Shown here in pieces: positions 12,464 through 20,782 of a stretch of 64,000 bases of DNA; position 1 is the stretch's first letter; each line of letters opens with the position of its first letter. Source of the DNA: an uncultured Eubacteriales bacterium (GTDB lineage: Bacteria; Bacillota; Clostridia; Christensenellales; Borkfalkiaceae); NCBI GenBank assembly GCA_902465495.1, contig CABQND010000001.1, positions 18,307-82,306 of the forward strand. Reading direction: 5' to 3'. Made by a program: the position numbers and the translations under genes. The notes beneath the pieces are model-generated. The model was not told the DNA's origin. It ran no database searches and saw only the letters and a program-made list of their open reading frames with translations.

Positions 12464-12862
12464 ATGCCGATTCAGAACAGTATTGAGCGCAGCACGCAAG
12501 TTTTGGTATATACAGACGGTGTCGTTAAGGCATACCGGAGAGGAACCGATGTTTTTTCAAAGATTGAAAAAACCTGGAATGAAATGACAAGAGAGGCGTT
12601 TCCGATGCCTGCTTTTGGTGTAAGTATTGATTCGCTTACGCGCGAAGAGATGAAAGAGGGAATTTGGGTGGAATTTTTGTTTGAAAAAGAAACGGAGTGC
12701 GATGGGATGCCTTTTGAAAGGCTGCTTGTCGCCGTAAAGCCGGATTATCACGGATTTAACCTGATCCGTTTTACGAGCGGAGGATACAACGGCCGTTGCT
12801 TTTATCTGGACCTCAGGGAAAAGACAATGCAAAATTTTTATTCGATGTTGGAAACATTATAA
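12464..12862 (+). CDS. Conserved-looking hypothetical protein, 132 aa
   Basis: I do not recognise this protein. It is soluble and has no signal peptide or membrane segment. The first 30 residues are polar (MPIQNSIERSTQVLVYTDG), followed by a helical stretch and a C-terminal half of alternating hydrophobic strands (VWVEF-, LLVAVKPD-, LIRFTS-like). The composition suggests a small alpha/beta fold. A clear promoter and an AGGAG site 9 bases before the ATG support a real gene. It diverges from the RHH-clpB operon and precedes a metal transporter, and neither neighbour tells its job. Confidence 0.75.
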   Translation: MPIQNSIERSTQVLVYTDGVVKAYRRGTDVFSKIEKTWNEMTREAFPMPAFGVSIDSLTREEMKEGIWVEFLFEKETECDGMPFERLLVAVKPDYHGFNLIRFTSGGYNGRCFYLDLREKTMQNFYSMLETL

Positions 12863-12937
12863 AGAAAAGTCATTCACGCAAAAATTCCGTAAAGAATACA
12901 ATGACAGTAAGTATGTTTTTACGGAGGAAGTACGGAA

Positions 12938-13720
12938 TTGGAATGGCTGATGGGATTGCCGCCGTGGATACAGGCGCTTTTAGCTACTTGTTTTACCTAT
13001 CTCATGACGGCTCTTGGCGCGGCGTTTGTATTTTTATCAAAAAAATGTAACGTTCGCGTTTTAAACATGATGCAGGGAAGCGCCGCGGGAATAATGATCG
13101 CGGCGAGCTTTTTTTCATTGCTTTTGCCCGCAAAAGAGCGGTTGGAGACAGACAGCAGTGCGGCGATGGTAGCAATTGTGTTGTCGGTCGGCTTTTTGGC
13201 GGGCGGTTTTTTTATTCTTCTGTCAAATGCAGGAATGGCGCGTCTGAGTCTTTTTGCGGAAGAAAATAAGCGCAGCGGTGCTCTTACATGTTTTGCGATC
13301 ACGTTGCATAACATACCGGAAGGGTTTGCTGTCGGTGTAGCGTTTGGTTCGCTTACAGGCGAATACAGTGCATGGATTTCTGCCGTGATGCTTGCGTTCG
13401 GCATTGGGGTACAAAATTTCCCGGAAGGGCTGTGCGTCTCTATGCCTTTGCGCAAGCAAGGTTTTTCAGCGGGGAAAGCATTTTTTTTCGGTCAGTTTTC
13501 CGGAATGGTTGAGATTGTTGCCGGAGTTTTGGGCGCGATCGCTGTCGGTTTTATTTCATCGCTTTTACCTTGGGCGCTTGCATTTTCGGCGGGTGCAATG
13601 ATTGCGGTGTCTTGTACAGAACTGATCCCTTCTTGTGTATCGGAAGGCAAAGTTACGGCGGCTTGCGGAGTGACATTCGGATTTGCGCTGATGATGCTTC
13701 TTGATGTTTTGCTAGGATAA
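12938..13720 (+). CDS. ZIP-family divalent metal transporter
   Basis: A 260-residue, roughly eight-helix membrane protein that would import zinc or another divalent metal. The two ZIP signature helices are visible: HNIPEGFAVGVAFG (helix 4) and NFPEGLCVSMPLR (helix 5), whose His, Asn, Glu and Pro residues form the metal site. The second helix begins with Asn rather than His, which is common in ZupT and gufA-like proteins. The start is a TTG at 12938, ten bases after GGAGG; an ATG four codons later is the alternative. A 9-bp inverted repeat (12883-12891 with 12931-12939) covers the start codon. The gene lies 75 bases after the hypothetical gene. Confidence 0.9.
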   Translation: MEWLMGLPPWIQALLATCFTYLMTALGAAFVFLSKKCNVRVLNMMQGSAAGIMIAASFFSLLLPAKERLETDSSAAMVAIVLSVGFLAGGFFILLSNAGMARLSLFAEENKRSGALTCFAITLHNIPEGFAVGVAFGSLTGEYSAWISAVMLAFGIGVQNFPEGLCVSMPLRKQGFSAGKAFFFGQFSGMVEIVAGVLGAIAVGFISSLLPWALAFSAGAMIAVSCTELIPSCVSEGKVTAACGVTFGFALMMLLDVLLG

Positions 13721-13769
13721 ATTTTCTATATGAGGTATATTTTTTCGGATATGGTCGATACTGTTCTAT

Positions 13770-14669
13770 ATGGAAAAGAAAACAGTGCAGGATAGTGCAA
13801 AAGAACGCGCTTCTGTGTCCGAAAATGTACAGGAGCAGGAAGAGATTCCCGGGGAAGAAAAATCGCGCGCCGATCGTCTGAAAAAGACGGTAATTGTGGT
13901 CGGTGCGTCTTCGGGAATCGGATATGAAACGGCTTTAAGGCTGATCGGAAAAAATTTTAATGTTGCGAATATTTCGCGGACCCCATGCTCTTTAGGACAC
14001 GTCACCAATTACGCGGCGGACGTTACGGTTGGGGAAACGATGGAAAAAGCGATCGCGGATCTCGCATCTAAGTCGGAAAATCTATACGGATTGGTATATT
14101 GTGCCGGATTCTCGATGGCTGCGCCGATTGAATATGCGTCCGAAAAAGATTATCGCTACCTATTCGAGGTAAATTATTTCGGCGCATTGCGTGCAATTCG
14201 GGCCGTTGCGCCTTATTTAAAGAAGAAAGGCGGCAGAATTGTACTTGTAAGCTCAATGGGCGGAATGTTTCCCGTTGCTTTTGACAGTTTTTACAGTAGT
14301 TCGAAAGCCGCTGTGGATATGCTTGTAAAGGGTGCGGCGCTGGAGCTTGAACCGTATAATATTCGACTCAGTTCGGTGCAGCCGGGCGGAACGTCTACGG
14401 GGTTTACATTTAAGAGAAAGGTCTACAGTGACGCGGAAAACCGCGATTATGCGGCGAAGGTCAAACGTGCAACGGCTGCGCTTGCGAATATGGAACAAGG
14501 CGGAATGAGTGCGGGGGAAGTGGCGCGCGAGGTCGTAGATATTCTCTGTGAAAAAAATCCGCCGTTGCTTTTACAGTGCGGCAATAAAAATAAGTTTTTT
14601 GCAATAGCCAAAAGGGTGCTTCCCGATCGGGCTACACAATATATCAACAAAAAAATCTATAAACAATGA
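13770..14669 (+). CDS. Short-chain dehydrogenase/reductase (SDR family)
   Basis: A 299-residue NAD(P)-dependent oxidoreductase with a Rossmann fold; substrate unknown. Motifs are GASSGIG near residue 45 for the cofactor, the Asn-Ala-Gly equivalent YCAGFS, the catalytic Ser in VSSMGG, and YSSSK with the catalytic Tyr and Lys. The first 38 residues are a hydrophilic, charged extension that classical SDRs lack. No good ribosome site precedes the ATG at 13770 and no later in-frame Met precedes the fold, so the start is uncertain. The C-terminal residues (AKRVLPDRATQYINKKIYK) resemble SDRs acting on lipids or acyl chains, but that is only a hint. Confidence 0.9.
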   Translation: MEKKTVQDSAKERASVSENVQEQEEIPGEEKSRADRLKKTVIVVGASSGIGYETALRLIGKNFNVANISRTPCSLGHVTNYAADVTVGETMEKAIADLASKSENLYGLVYCAGFSMAAPIEYASEKDYRYLFEVNYFGALRAIRAVAPYLKKKGGRIVLVSSMGGMFPVAFDSFYSSSKAAVDMLVKGAALELEPYNIRLSSVQPGGTSTGFTFKRKVYSDAENRDYAAKVKRATAALANMEQGGMSAGEVAREVVDILCEKNPPLLLQCGNKNKFFAIAKRVLPDRATQYINKKIYKQ

Positions 14670-14670
14670 C

Positions 14671-14704
14671 AGATCGCCCCGCACGTAAAAATGCGGGGCG
14701 ATCT
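14671..14704 (+). terminator. Terminator after the SDR gene
   Basis: A 13-bp perfect stem (14671-14683 with 14692-14704) with an eight-base loop starts right after the SDR stop codon. The T-tract is weak (GATTTG). Confidence 0.7.
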
Positions 14705-14743
14705 GATTTGCCAATTTGTTGTGAAACAAGCTGAAAAGACGGC

Positions 14744-14772
14744 TTGCGAATTTTGTCATTGTGTGTTACAAT
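14744..14772 (+). promoter_or_regulatory. Promoter of the aldehyde dehydrogenase gene
   Basis: TTGCGA (14744-14749), 17 bases, TACAAT (14767-14772), followed by a leader of about 30 bases and the ribosome site TAGGAG. Confidence 0.65.
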
Positions 14773-14808
14773 GAGACTTGAAAAAGTTAAGTAATAGGAG
14801 TTAATTTA

Positions 14809-16206
14809 ATGGAGTTTCTGACGGAACAGCGAATAAGCCAACTTTTGCAAAAGCAAAGAGAATTTTTCGCGACGGGAAAAACTTTACGGCCGGAATTTCG
14901 GCTGAATATGCTGCGGAAATTAAAAAATGCGATCCTGGCGCGTCAGGGTACGTTGGAACAAGCTTTATTTGCAGATCTCGGAAAAAGTAAACAGGAGAGT
15001 TATTCATCGGAGATCGGATTTGTGTTGAGTGAAATTACGCACACATGCAAACATTTGAAAAAATGGATGAGGCCGATTCGGGCGAAGTCACCGATGACAG
15101 TTTTCAGCGCAAAAAGCTATGTAATGAAACAGCCGTATGGCAGCGTTTTGATTATCGGTCCGTTCAATTATCCCTTTCAATTATTGATCGAGCCGCTTGT
15201 CGCAGCGATTTCCGCGGGGAATTGCGCGGTGCTGAGTCCGTCAGAACTTACTCCGAATACCGCGGCTGAGATACGAAAAATGCTTGCAGAAACTTTTGAA
15301 GAGGAGTACATTTTTTGTGCCGATGGGGGTATTGAGAATAACAGCCTGCTGATACGCAACAAATTTGATAAAATCTTTTTTACAGGCAGTATCAATGTGG
15401 GAAAGATCGTTATGCGCGCGGCGGCGGAAAATCTTGTTCCGGTTACGTTGGAACTTGGCGGGAAAAGTCCCGTTGTTGTGGATGAATCGGCGAAATTGGT
15501 TACCGCGTGCGAACGGATCGTATGGGGGAAATTCATGAATGCGGGACAAACCTGTGTTGCGCCCGATTATGTTTTTGTTTCCAAACCGATTTTTAAACAA
15601 TTTATCGAATGCTTGAAGGATACGATCGTACGTTTTTATGGAGAGGACATCCGCAGAAATCCCGATTATGGCAGGATCGTAAACGATCGCCATATGAAAA
15701 GGCTTTGCGATATTTTGGAACAGGATGAAATGAGCATTGTATTTGGAGGCGAAACGGATAAGGATGATCGTTTTATCGGGCCGACCGTGCTTTGTCCGAA
15801 AAACACAGCTGATTCTGCGTGTATGCAGGAGGAGATTTTCGGTCCCTTATTGCCGGTCTTTTCATATGAGCGTATAGAAGAGCCGCTGATGTATATCAAC
15901 ACGCATGAAAAACCTTTGGCGTTGTATATTTTTTCGGAAAATAAGGACAAAATTGAAACAATACTAAACAAGACAAGTTCCGGAGGCGTTTCGGTCAACG
16001 ATACAGTCAGCCATATTATCAATCCCAATTTGCCTTTCGGCGGAGTTGGGCAGTCGGGCATGGGGAATTATCATGGTGAATATGGCTTTCTTGCCTTTAC
16101 ACATCTGCGGAGCGTGCTTCGGCGCTCTACCCGAATCAAGCTTAGGCTTGCATTTCCGCCTTTCAATGAGAAGAAGGTAAAAGCGATCAAAAAATATTTA
16201 AAGTGA
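14809..16206 (+). CDS. Aldehyde dehydrogenase, class 3 type
   Basis: NAD(P)-dependent oxidation of an aldehyde to the acid. The 465-residue length and overall pattern fit the ALDH3 / fatty-aldehyde group rather than the 490-residue ALDH1/2 group. Visible residues are the cofactor-site Asn in IIGPFNYPFQL, the general-base Glu in VTLELGGKSP, and the nucleophilic Cys in NAGQTCVAPDY. PFGGVGQSGMGNYHG near the C-terminus is also typical. AGGAG lies 9 bases before the ATG. It is a single-gene unit between its own promoter and terminator. The preceding SDR could act on a related alcohol or aldehyde, but there is no direct evidence. Confidence 0.93.
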   Translation: MEFLTEQRISQLLQKQREFFATGKTLRPEFRLNMLRKLKNAILARQGTLEQALFADLGKSKQESYSSEIGFVLSEITHTCKHLKKWMRPIRAKSPMTVFSAKSYVMKQPYGSVLIIGPFNYPFQLLIEPLVAAISAGNCAVLSPSELTPNTAAEIRKMLAETFEEEYIFCADGGIENNSLLIRNKFDKIFFTGSINVGKIVMRAAAENLVPVTLELGGKSPVVVDESAKLVTACERIVWGKFMNAGQTCVAPDYVFVSKPIFKQFIECLKDTIVRFYGEDIRRNPDYGRIVNDRHMKRLCDILEQDEMSIVFGGETDKDDRFIGPTVLCPKNTADSACMQEEIFGPLLPVFSYERIEEPLMYINTHEKPLALYIFSENKDKIETILNKTSSGGVSVNDTVSHIINPNLPFGGVGQSGMGNYHGEYGFLAFTHLRSVLRRSTRIKLRLAFPPFNEKKVKAIKKYLK

Positions 16207-16213
16207 TATAAAG

Positions 16214-16254
16214 TAATTTCGAGGCGCCGCAAATTTTGCGGCGCCTCGAAATTA
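16214..16254. terminator. Terminator after the aldehyde dehydrogenase gene
   Basis: A near-palindromic 20-bp hairpin (16214-16233 with 16235-16254) with A/T-rich arm ends starts 8 bases after the stop codon. It faces the SRP RNA terminator that follows. Confidence 0.85.
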
Positions 16255-16263
16255 AATAAAGAA

Positions 16264-16290
16264 ACGCCCGACACGTACTGTGTCGGGCGT
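16264..16290 (-). terminator. Terminator of the SRP RNA gene
   Basis: An 11-bp stem (16264-16274 with 16280-16290) and five-base loop. On the minus strand it is followed by TTCTTTATTT, which matches the end of the SRP RNA transcript. Confidence 0.85.
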
Positions 16291-16304
16291 GTATTATCAA
16301 AAAA

Positions 16305-16568
16305 CTGTGCATCCTCCGTTGTAACAACATGCCGAAGCGTTAAAACCGCAGGTGACTCCTTCAAAGCTACCTCATGGCACACGAACAAGTCCGCTTAGTG
16401 CTGCTATATCCCTATCCTGACACGGTTCACGGCAGCTCGTTGCATAAGACCTTGTGATCAACATCCCTTACGGAGCGCGGCCTTCCACACGCTGATCCGA
16501 AGGAGGCGTTCGGTTCTGCTATAGCGGATTGCAGATACAGGGCACCGCTAACTCCCCACCTAGCACAG
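16305..16568 (-). ncRNA. ffs: Signal recognition particle RNA, large (Alu-containing) bacterial type
   Basis: The RNA core of the SRP, which targets membrane and secreted proteins with Ffh. The minus strand carries the conserved Alu-domain start (GGGGAGTTAGCGGTGCCCTG) and the Ffh-binding stretch GTGTCAGG ... TAGCAGCACTAAGCG. The ends pair as CTGTGC (16563-16568) with GCACAG (16305-16310), giving about 264 nt, as in Bacillus. The Ffh-binding tip reads ATAGGGATAT, so the tetraloop is GGGA closed by A-U pairs rather than the common GGAA on a C-G stem. Exact ends are inferred from the pairing and the promoter. Confidence 0.93.
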
Positions 16569-16575
16569 CGAATTT

Positions 16576-16604
16576 ATTGTATACTAAATCTGTATTTTTT
16601 GCAA
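16576..16604 (-). promoter_or_regulatory. SRP RNA promoter
   Basis: On the minus strand TTGCAA (16599-16604), 17 bases, TACAAT (16576-16581) end about 8 bases before the first base of the RNA. Confidence 0.85.
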
Positions 16605-16747
16605 CTGTTTTGCATATCTGTTCGGAAAAATTGACTGTAAAAGTGTCGAAATATAGGGAACCGGATGAGCGCTCGATCTATATTGCAAAAGCAGTATCGC
16701 AAAAAAATTTTTAGTGAAAATTATTTGGATAAAAATGGTGCAAACCG

Positions 16748-16775
16748 TTGACAAATAAAAAAAATGTTTTACAAT
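16748..16775 (+). promoter_or_regulatory. Promoter of the ABC exporter operon
   Basis: TTGACA (16748-16753), 16 bases, TACAAT (16770-16775). The in-frame ATG at 16764 lies inside this promoter and so cannot be the start of the first gene. Confidence 0.8.
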
Positions 16776-16811
16776 AGTACTGACAAATACGATTGTTTGA
16801 GCGTACTTATT

Positions 16812-18653
16812 ATGAGCATTTTCATTTACGGCATGCGATTTTGGAAGAAACATGTTCCGCTTGCCGTTCTTTGCCTGTTAATGGGCTGGATCGGGATCAT
16901 GATGGAACTTGCGCTGCCGCTTCTGAGCGCCCTGTTTATCGATTATTTGCTGAATTACGATCCGCAAGCTGTTGCGGATGGAAATTTATTTGCCTTCCTT
17001 GCGGATGGCAGGTTTGGCGAGCCTGAGACATGGAAACTATTTGCATCGATTGCGATTGTTTTTGTGTCTTTTTTGCTTGTCCGAGAAGTATTTATTTATG
17101 CGCGCAATGTATTATTTCAGTGGAACGGGCTGGAAATGGAAAATGAATTGCGCGACATTACATATAAGAAATTGGTGGATCTGGACAGTTCCACTGTTTC
17201 GTCATACAACACGGGGGAATTGCTTACAACACTTTCAGCGGATATAATTACGTTCAAAGAGATGTATAGCCGAGTCTTGCAAAACCTGGGTGACAGTTTT
17301 TTTGTTATAATCGTATCAAGTGTCATTCTTGCAATGAACAGTGCATACATGTTAATTATTCCGGCGATAATTGCCCCGTTTTTGCTGACGGCGCTGATCC
17401 GTTATACGCGCGCGGCGCGCAGGGTATCGCAAACGATACGTTCATGCAATGCTGATATGAATCTATGTGTGCAAGAAAATATCAGTGCGGTACGGCTTAT
17501 CCGATCATTTGCAAATGAAGAGTATGAAGAAAACAAATTCGACCGAGTGAATGCGCGCCTGCGCGGATCGTATTGGGAACAGGTAGATGTATCGGCAAGG
17601 TACGGAATGATCTTCAACGTAATTCGTCAGCTTGCGTATATAGCTACGATCGCGATTGGTACGGTTATGGTTCTGATCGGGAAATTTTTAGTCGGGGTCA
17701 TGACTGCATGTGTGACATATGTGCAGAAGATCATGGATCATCTTACGCAGATCAGCAATAACTTATATCAATTGCAATACGGTTTGGTTTCAGGCGGCAG
17801 GATCATGGATTTTCTTGAAAAGAAAACGAAAATCCCGGAATCTGAGCATCCGGATAAAATACGGGCAGTTCCGAATATTGAAATGCATGATGTGGCGGTG
17901 AGCGAGGACGGGAAAGCTTTGCTTAAGCATATCAATCTCAGTATTCCGTACGGAAAGAAGGTTGGGATCATGGGGGGAACCGGTTCAGGCAAGAGTGTGC
18001 TTTTGAAGTCTTTGGTCCGTATTTATGAAGCGACGCAGGGAAGTATTACGATCAACGGAAAAGATATAAGGTCTTATGAACTGGATGATCTTCGAAATGA
18101 ATTTGCGTATGTCTTTCAAGATGTATTTCTTTTCTCGAACACGATCGATGCGAACATAGCTTTTTATGCACCGGAGATTGATAAAGAAACGGTACGGCGC
18201 GTCGCCGCGCAGGCGCAGGCCAGCCGGTTTATTGAGGGGTTGCCGCAAGGTTATGAAACGATTGTAGGCGAAAAGGGCTTGGGTCTTTCGGGTGGACAAA
18301 AGCAGCGCGTATCCATTGCTCGGGCGCTATTGAAAAATGCACCCGTGCTTGTATTGGATGATGCTTCCAGTGCGTTGGATGCAATTACCGAACGCGCATT
18401 GATGGCGAGTATCAAAGAAAATTATCCGGAGCATACGATTTTAATTGCAGCGCACCGCGTTTCAAGTGTTGCTGATTGTGACGAGATTTTATATATGCAG
18501 GACGGAGAAATTATTGAGCGCGGCACGTTTGATGAGCTGATGAAAAAGAACGGCGTTTTTGCCGGAATTTACAGATTACAAACATCGGAAGCTGTTAATG
18601 AAGAGGTAGCAGCGGAAGATGGTTCGGCGGCAGTGACGGAGGGGAAGTCATGA
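16812..18653 (+). CDS. ABC exporter half-transporter, subunit 1 (degenerate-site partner)
   Basis: A membrane domain of about six helices (residues 1-320) fused to an ATPase domain, 613 residues. The ATPase has Walker A GGTGSGKS near 387, Q-loop VFQD, signature LSGGQKQ and Walker B VLVLDDAS. The catalytic Glu after the Walker B Asp is replaced by Asp, which is typical of the non-hydrolysing site of heterodimeric exporters such as BmrC/D, LmrC/D and TM287/288. The start is not certain: ATG 16812 is the first Met downstream of the promoter, but no clear ribosome site is visible. It overlaps the next gene by 4 bases. Substrate unknown; multidrug or lipid export is likely. Confidence 0.9.
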   Translation: MSIFIYGMRFWKKHVPLAVLCLLMGWIGIMMELALPLLSALFIDYLLNYDPQAVADGNLFAFLADGRFGEPETWKLFASIAIVFVSFLLVREVFIYARNVLFQWNGLEMENELRDITYKKLVDLDSSTVSSYNTGELLTTLSADIITFKEMYSRVLQNLGDSFFVIIVSSVILAMNSAYMLIIPAIIAPFLLTALIRYTRAARRVSQTIRSCNADMNLCVQENISAVRLIRSFANEEYEENKFDRVNARLRGSYWEQVDVSARYGMIFNVIRQLAYIATIAIGTVMVLIGKFLVGVMTACVTYVQKIMDHLTQISNNLYQLQYGLVSGGRIMDFLEKKTKIPESEHPDKIRAVPNIEMHDVAVSEDGKALLKHINLSIPYGKKVGIMGGTGSGKSVLLKSLVRIYEATQGSITINGKDIRSYELDDLRNEFAYVFQDVFLFSNTIDANIAFYAPEIDKETVRRVAAQAQASRFIEGLPQGYETIVGEKGLGLSGGQKQRVSIARALLKNAPVLVLDDASSALDAITERALMASIKENYPEHTILIAAHRVSSVADCDEILYMQDGEIIERGTFDELMKKNGVFAGIYRLQTSEAVNEEVAAEDGSAAVTEGKS

Positions 18654-20431
18654 CGCAGAGAAATACATATTTTCAAGATGAGATCGTTCAAAACGAAAAG
18701 ATCGACGTCAAAAATTTAAAACGGTTACTTCGTTACGCTGTTCCGCATAAAAAACTTTTGGTGTTTGTTCTCGGAATTATGTTGCTGGCGGTTGCCGCAT
18801 CCATGATTACGCCGATTCTTTTGCGCTATATCATCAACACAGTCATTCCGAATTCGGATTACAAGGCTTTTTACCTCGCGCTTGGCGGATTTGTGCTTTG
18901 CGGACTTGCGGAAATTATCATCACATTTTATCAGCAAAGAAGCTTAGGCCGCATGGGGCATGGGATCATTGCGGATATACGGCATGATATTTTTTATAAG
19001 TTGCAGTCTTTGCCGTTTGATTATTTTGATAATCGTCCGGCAGGAAAGATTGTGGTGCGTGTGACCGATTACATAAGCGAGTTAGCGGAGTTCTTTACCA
19101 ACTATTTGATGAATTTCATTTTGAATATCGTCAAGATCGTAGTGGTGACGGTTTTTATGTTGGTGCAGAGTCCGTTCCTGACACTTGTCGTATATTCTGC
19201 AATTGTTCCACTGACCATCGGTGTTTTATCGATTCGTGCGGCGATCCGTAAGCTGTTTCGTGCGCATCGTGCGAAAGTATCCAATCGATCGGCATTTATT
19301 ATCGAATCGATTATGGGAGAGAAAATCATACAAAACTACAATCGCACGACTTATAATGAAAAGGTGTATCATGATCTGCAACAAGACAGTGCCAAGACAT
19401 GGATGAGCATAGTGAAGCGCAATGAGCTCAATACGCCTGTTGTTGAACTGTTCTGGCATTATGGCACGATAATGTTGTATGCTGTCTCCTTTTTGTTAAT
19501 GCAAAAAGGAGTGTGGGGGATCAATACCGGTACCGTAGTGGCATTTTTCAGTTACATGGGACTATTTTCCGCACCGCTCACGCAGCTTTCTGCGATCATA
19601 CAGAATCTTGCGCAAGTTTCGGCAAACTTAGAGCGCATTTTTGAAACGATCGATGCTCCATTGGTAATTGCTGATAGAGAAAACAGTATTACGTTGGGAG
19701 ATGTGAAGGGACAAATTGATTTTAATGATGTAACCTTTTATTATGAAGAAGGTTTGAACGTCCTTGAACATTTTGATTTACATGTGCATCCGGGCGAGTG
19801 TATAGCGCTCGTCGGACCTACTGGAGCGGGCAAGACAACAGTCATCAATCTTCTGACGCGGTTTTACGACGTAAAAGGCGGGAATATTCAGATCGACGGA
19901 GTCGATGTGCGGGATATAAAACTGAAATCGTTGCGCAATAAAGTCGGCGTGCTGATGCAAGATCCGTTTTTGTTTAAGGGAACAGTGATAGAAAATATTC
20001 GTTATGGGCGTCCGGACGCGACGGATGAGGAATGTATTGCTGCAGCAAAGGCGATTTTCGCAGATCAATGCATTGAGCGGCTTCCGAACGGATATTATGA
20101 GGAGCTTGCTGAACGAGGCGAGGGGCTTTCATCAGGAGAAAAGCAATTGATCAGTTTCGCTCGAATTATCGTAAAAAATCCTTCTGTGATTATTCTTGAT
20201 GAAGCTACCAGTTCCATTTCATCGGACACGGAAAAACTAATTCAAGACGCACTTGAAGTAATGTTGCGAGGCAGGACTTCTTTTATCGTGGCGCATAGAC
20301 TTTCGACAATCCGAAACAGCGATCGTATTCTGTATATTGCTAATAAAGGAATTGCCGAAGAAGGTACACACGAACAGTTGCTAAAACAGCACGGTTTGTA
20401 TTATAATTTGTATAAAAATCTGAACTGTTAA
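18650..20431 (+). CDS. ABC exporter half-transporter, subunit 2 (catalytic partner)
   Basis: The second half of a heterodimeric exporter, 593 residues, translationally coupled through ATGA overlap. The membrane domain spans about residues 30-330. The ATPase has Walker A GPTGAGKT near 388, Walker B VIILDEAT with the catalytic Glu intact, and an altered signature LSSGEKQ instead of LSGGQ. Paired with subunit 1 this gives one full site (this Walker B Glu with the partner's LSGGQ) and one degenerate site (partner's Asp with this LSSGE), the arrangement expected for heterodimeric exporters. The H-loop is in IVAHRLSTI. A tautomerase gene follows after 13 bases. Confidence 0.92.
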   Translation: MTQRNTYFQDEIVQNEKIDVKNLKRLLRYAVPHKKLLVFVLGIMLLAVAASMITPILLRYIINTVIPNSDYKAFYLALGGFVLCGLAEIIITFYQQRSLGRMGHGIIADIRHDIFYKLQSLPFDYFDNRPAGKIVVRVTDYISELAEFFTNYLMNFILNIVKIVVVTVFMLVQSPFLTLVVYSAIVPLTIGVLSIRAAIRKLFRAHRAKVSNRSAFIIESIMGEKIIQNYNRTTYNEKVYHDLQQDSAKTWMSIVKRNELNTPVVELFWHYGTIMLYAVSFLLMQKGVWGINTGTVVAFFSYMGLFSAPLTQLSAIIQNLAQVSANLERIFETIDAPLVIADRENSITLGDVKGQIDFNDVTFYYEEGLNVLEHFDLHVHPGECIALVGPTGAGKTTVINLLTRFYDVKGGNIQIDGVDVRDIKLKSLRNKVGVLMQDPFLFKGTVIENIRYGRPDATDEECIAAAKAIFADQCIERLPNGYYEELAERGEGLSSGEKQLISFARIIVKNPSVIILDEATSSISSDTEKLIQDALEVMLRGRTSFIVAHRLSTIRNSDRILYIANKGIAEEGTHEQLLKQHGLYYNLYKNLNC

Positions 20432-20444
20432 AAGGAGAATTCAA

Positions 20445-20684
20445 ATGCCGCACATTTCCGTCAAAATGTTAGAGGGCAGAAGCGAAGAGCAAAAGAAGAA
20501 ACTTGCTGCTGCTCTTGTAAAGACACTGGCGCAGGAACTGCACTGTTCCGATCATTATGTTACATGCGTGATCGAAGATTTCGATGCGCGTGCTTGGCAG
20601 GATGTTTTTCAGAAAGAGATTGCAGAAAAGCCTGCATCCGTTATTTACAAAAAAGCGGAATATGACCCCAAAGATTTACTTTGA
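20445..20684 (+). CDS. Tautomerase-superfamily protein (4-oxalocrotonate tautomerase-like)
   Basis: A 79-residue protein whose mature N-terminus would be Pro after Met removal (MPHISVKMLEG), the catalytic base of the tautomerase superfamily. It is slightly longer than 4-OT itself (62) and resembles PptA-type proteins. AAGGAG lies 8 bases before the ATG. It is the last gene of the ABC exporter operon and a terminator follows at 20717. The physiological substrate is unknown. Its link to an exporter is unexplained and may indicate modification or detoxification of the transported compound, which is inference only. Confidence 0.85.
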   Translation: MPHISVKMLEGRSEEQKKKLAAALVKTLAQELHCSDHYVTCVIEDFDARAWQDVFQKEIAEKPASVIYKKAEYDPKDLL

Positions 20685-20716
20685 GTAACAGGTTTAACGT
20701 TGATTTTGGAATGATC

Positions 20717-20748
20717 AAAAAGGACCGCCCGGGAGGGCGGTCCTTTTT
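20717..20748 (+). terminator. Terminator of the ABC exporter operon
   Basis: A 14-bp perfect stem (20717-20730 with 20735-20748), GGGA loop and T5. The A-rich left arm also allows action toward the convergent esterase gene. Confidence 0.9.
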
Positions 20749-20782
20749 GGTGTCAAGCATATCAATAATGAACTGCATGATT

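Noticed and set aside
16305..16568. Considered tmRNA or 6S RNA for the structured RNA here
   Set aside because: The GGGGAGTTAGCGG start and the GTCAGG ... AGCAGC tip are specific to SRP RNA.
16764..16811. Upstream in-frame start for the first ABC exporter gene
   Set aside because: This ATG lies within the promoter (between -35 and -10) and would not be transcribed.
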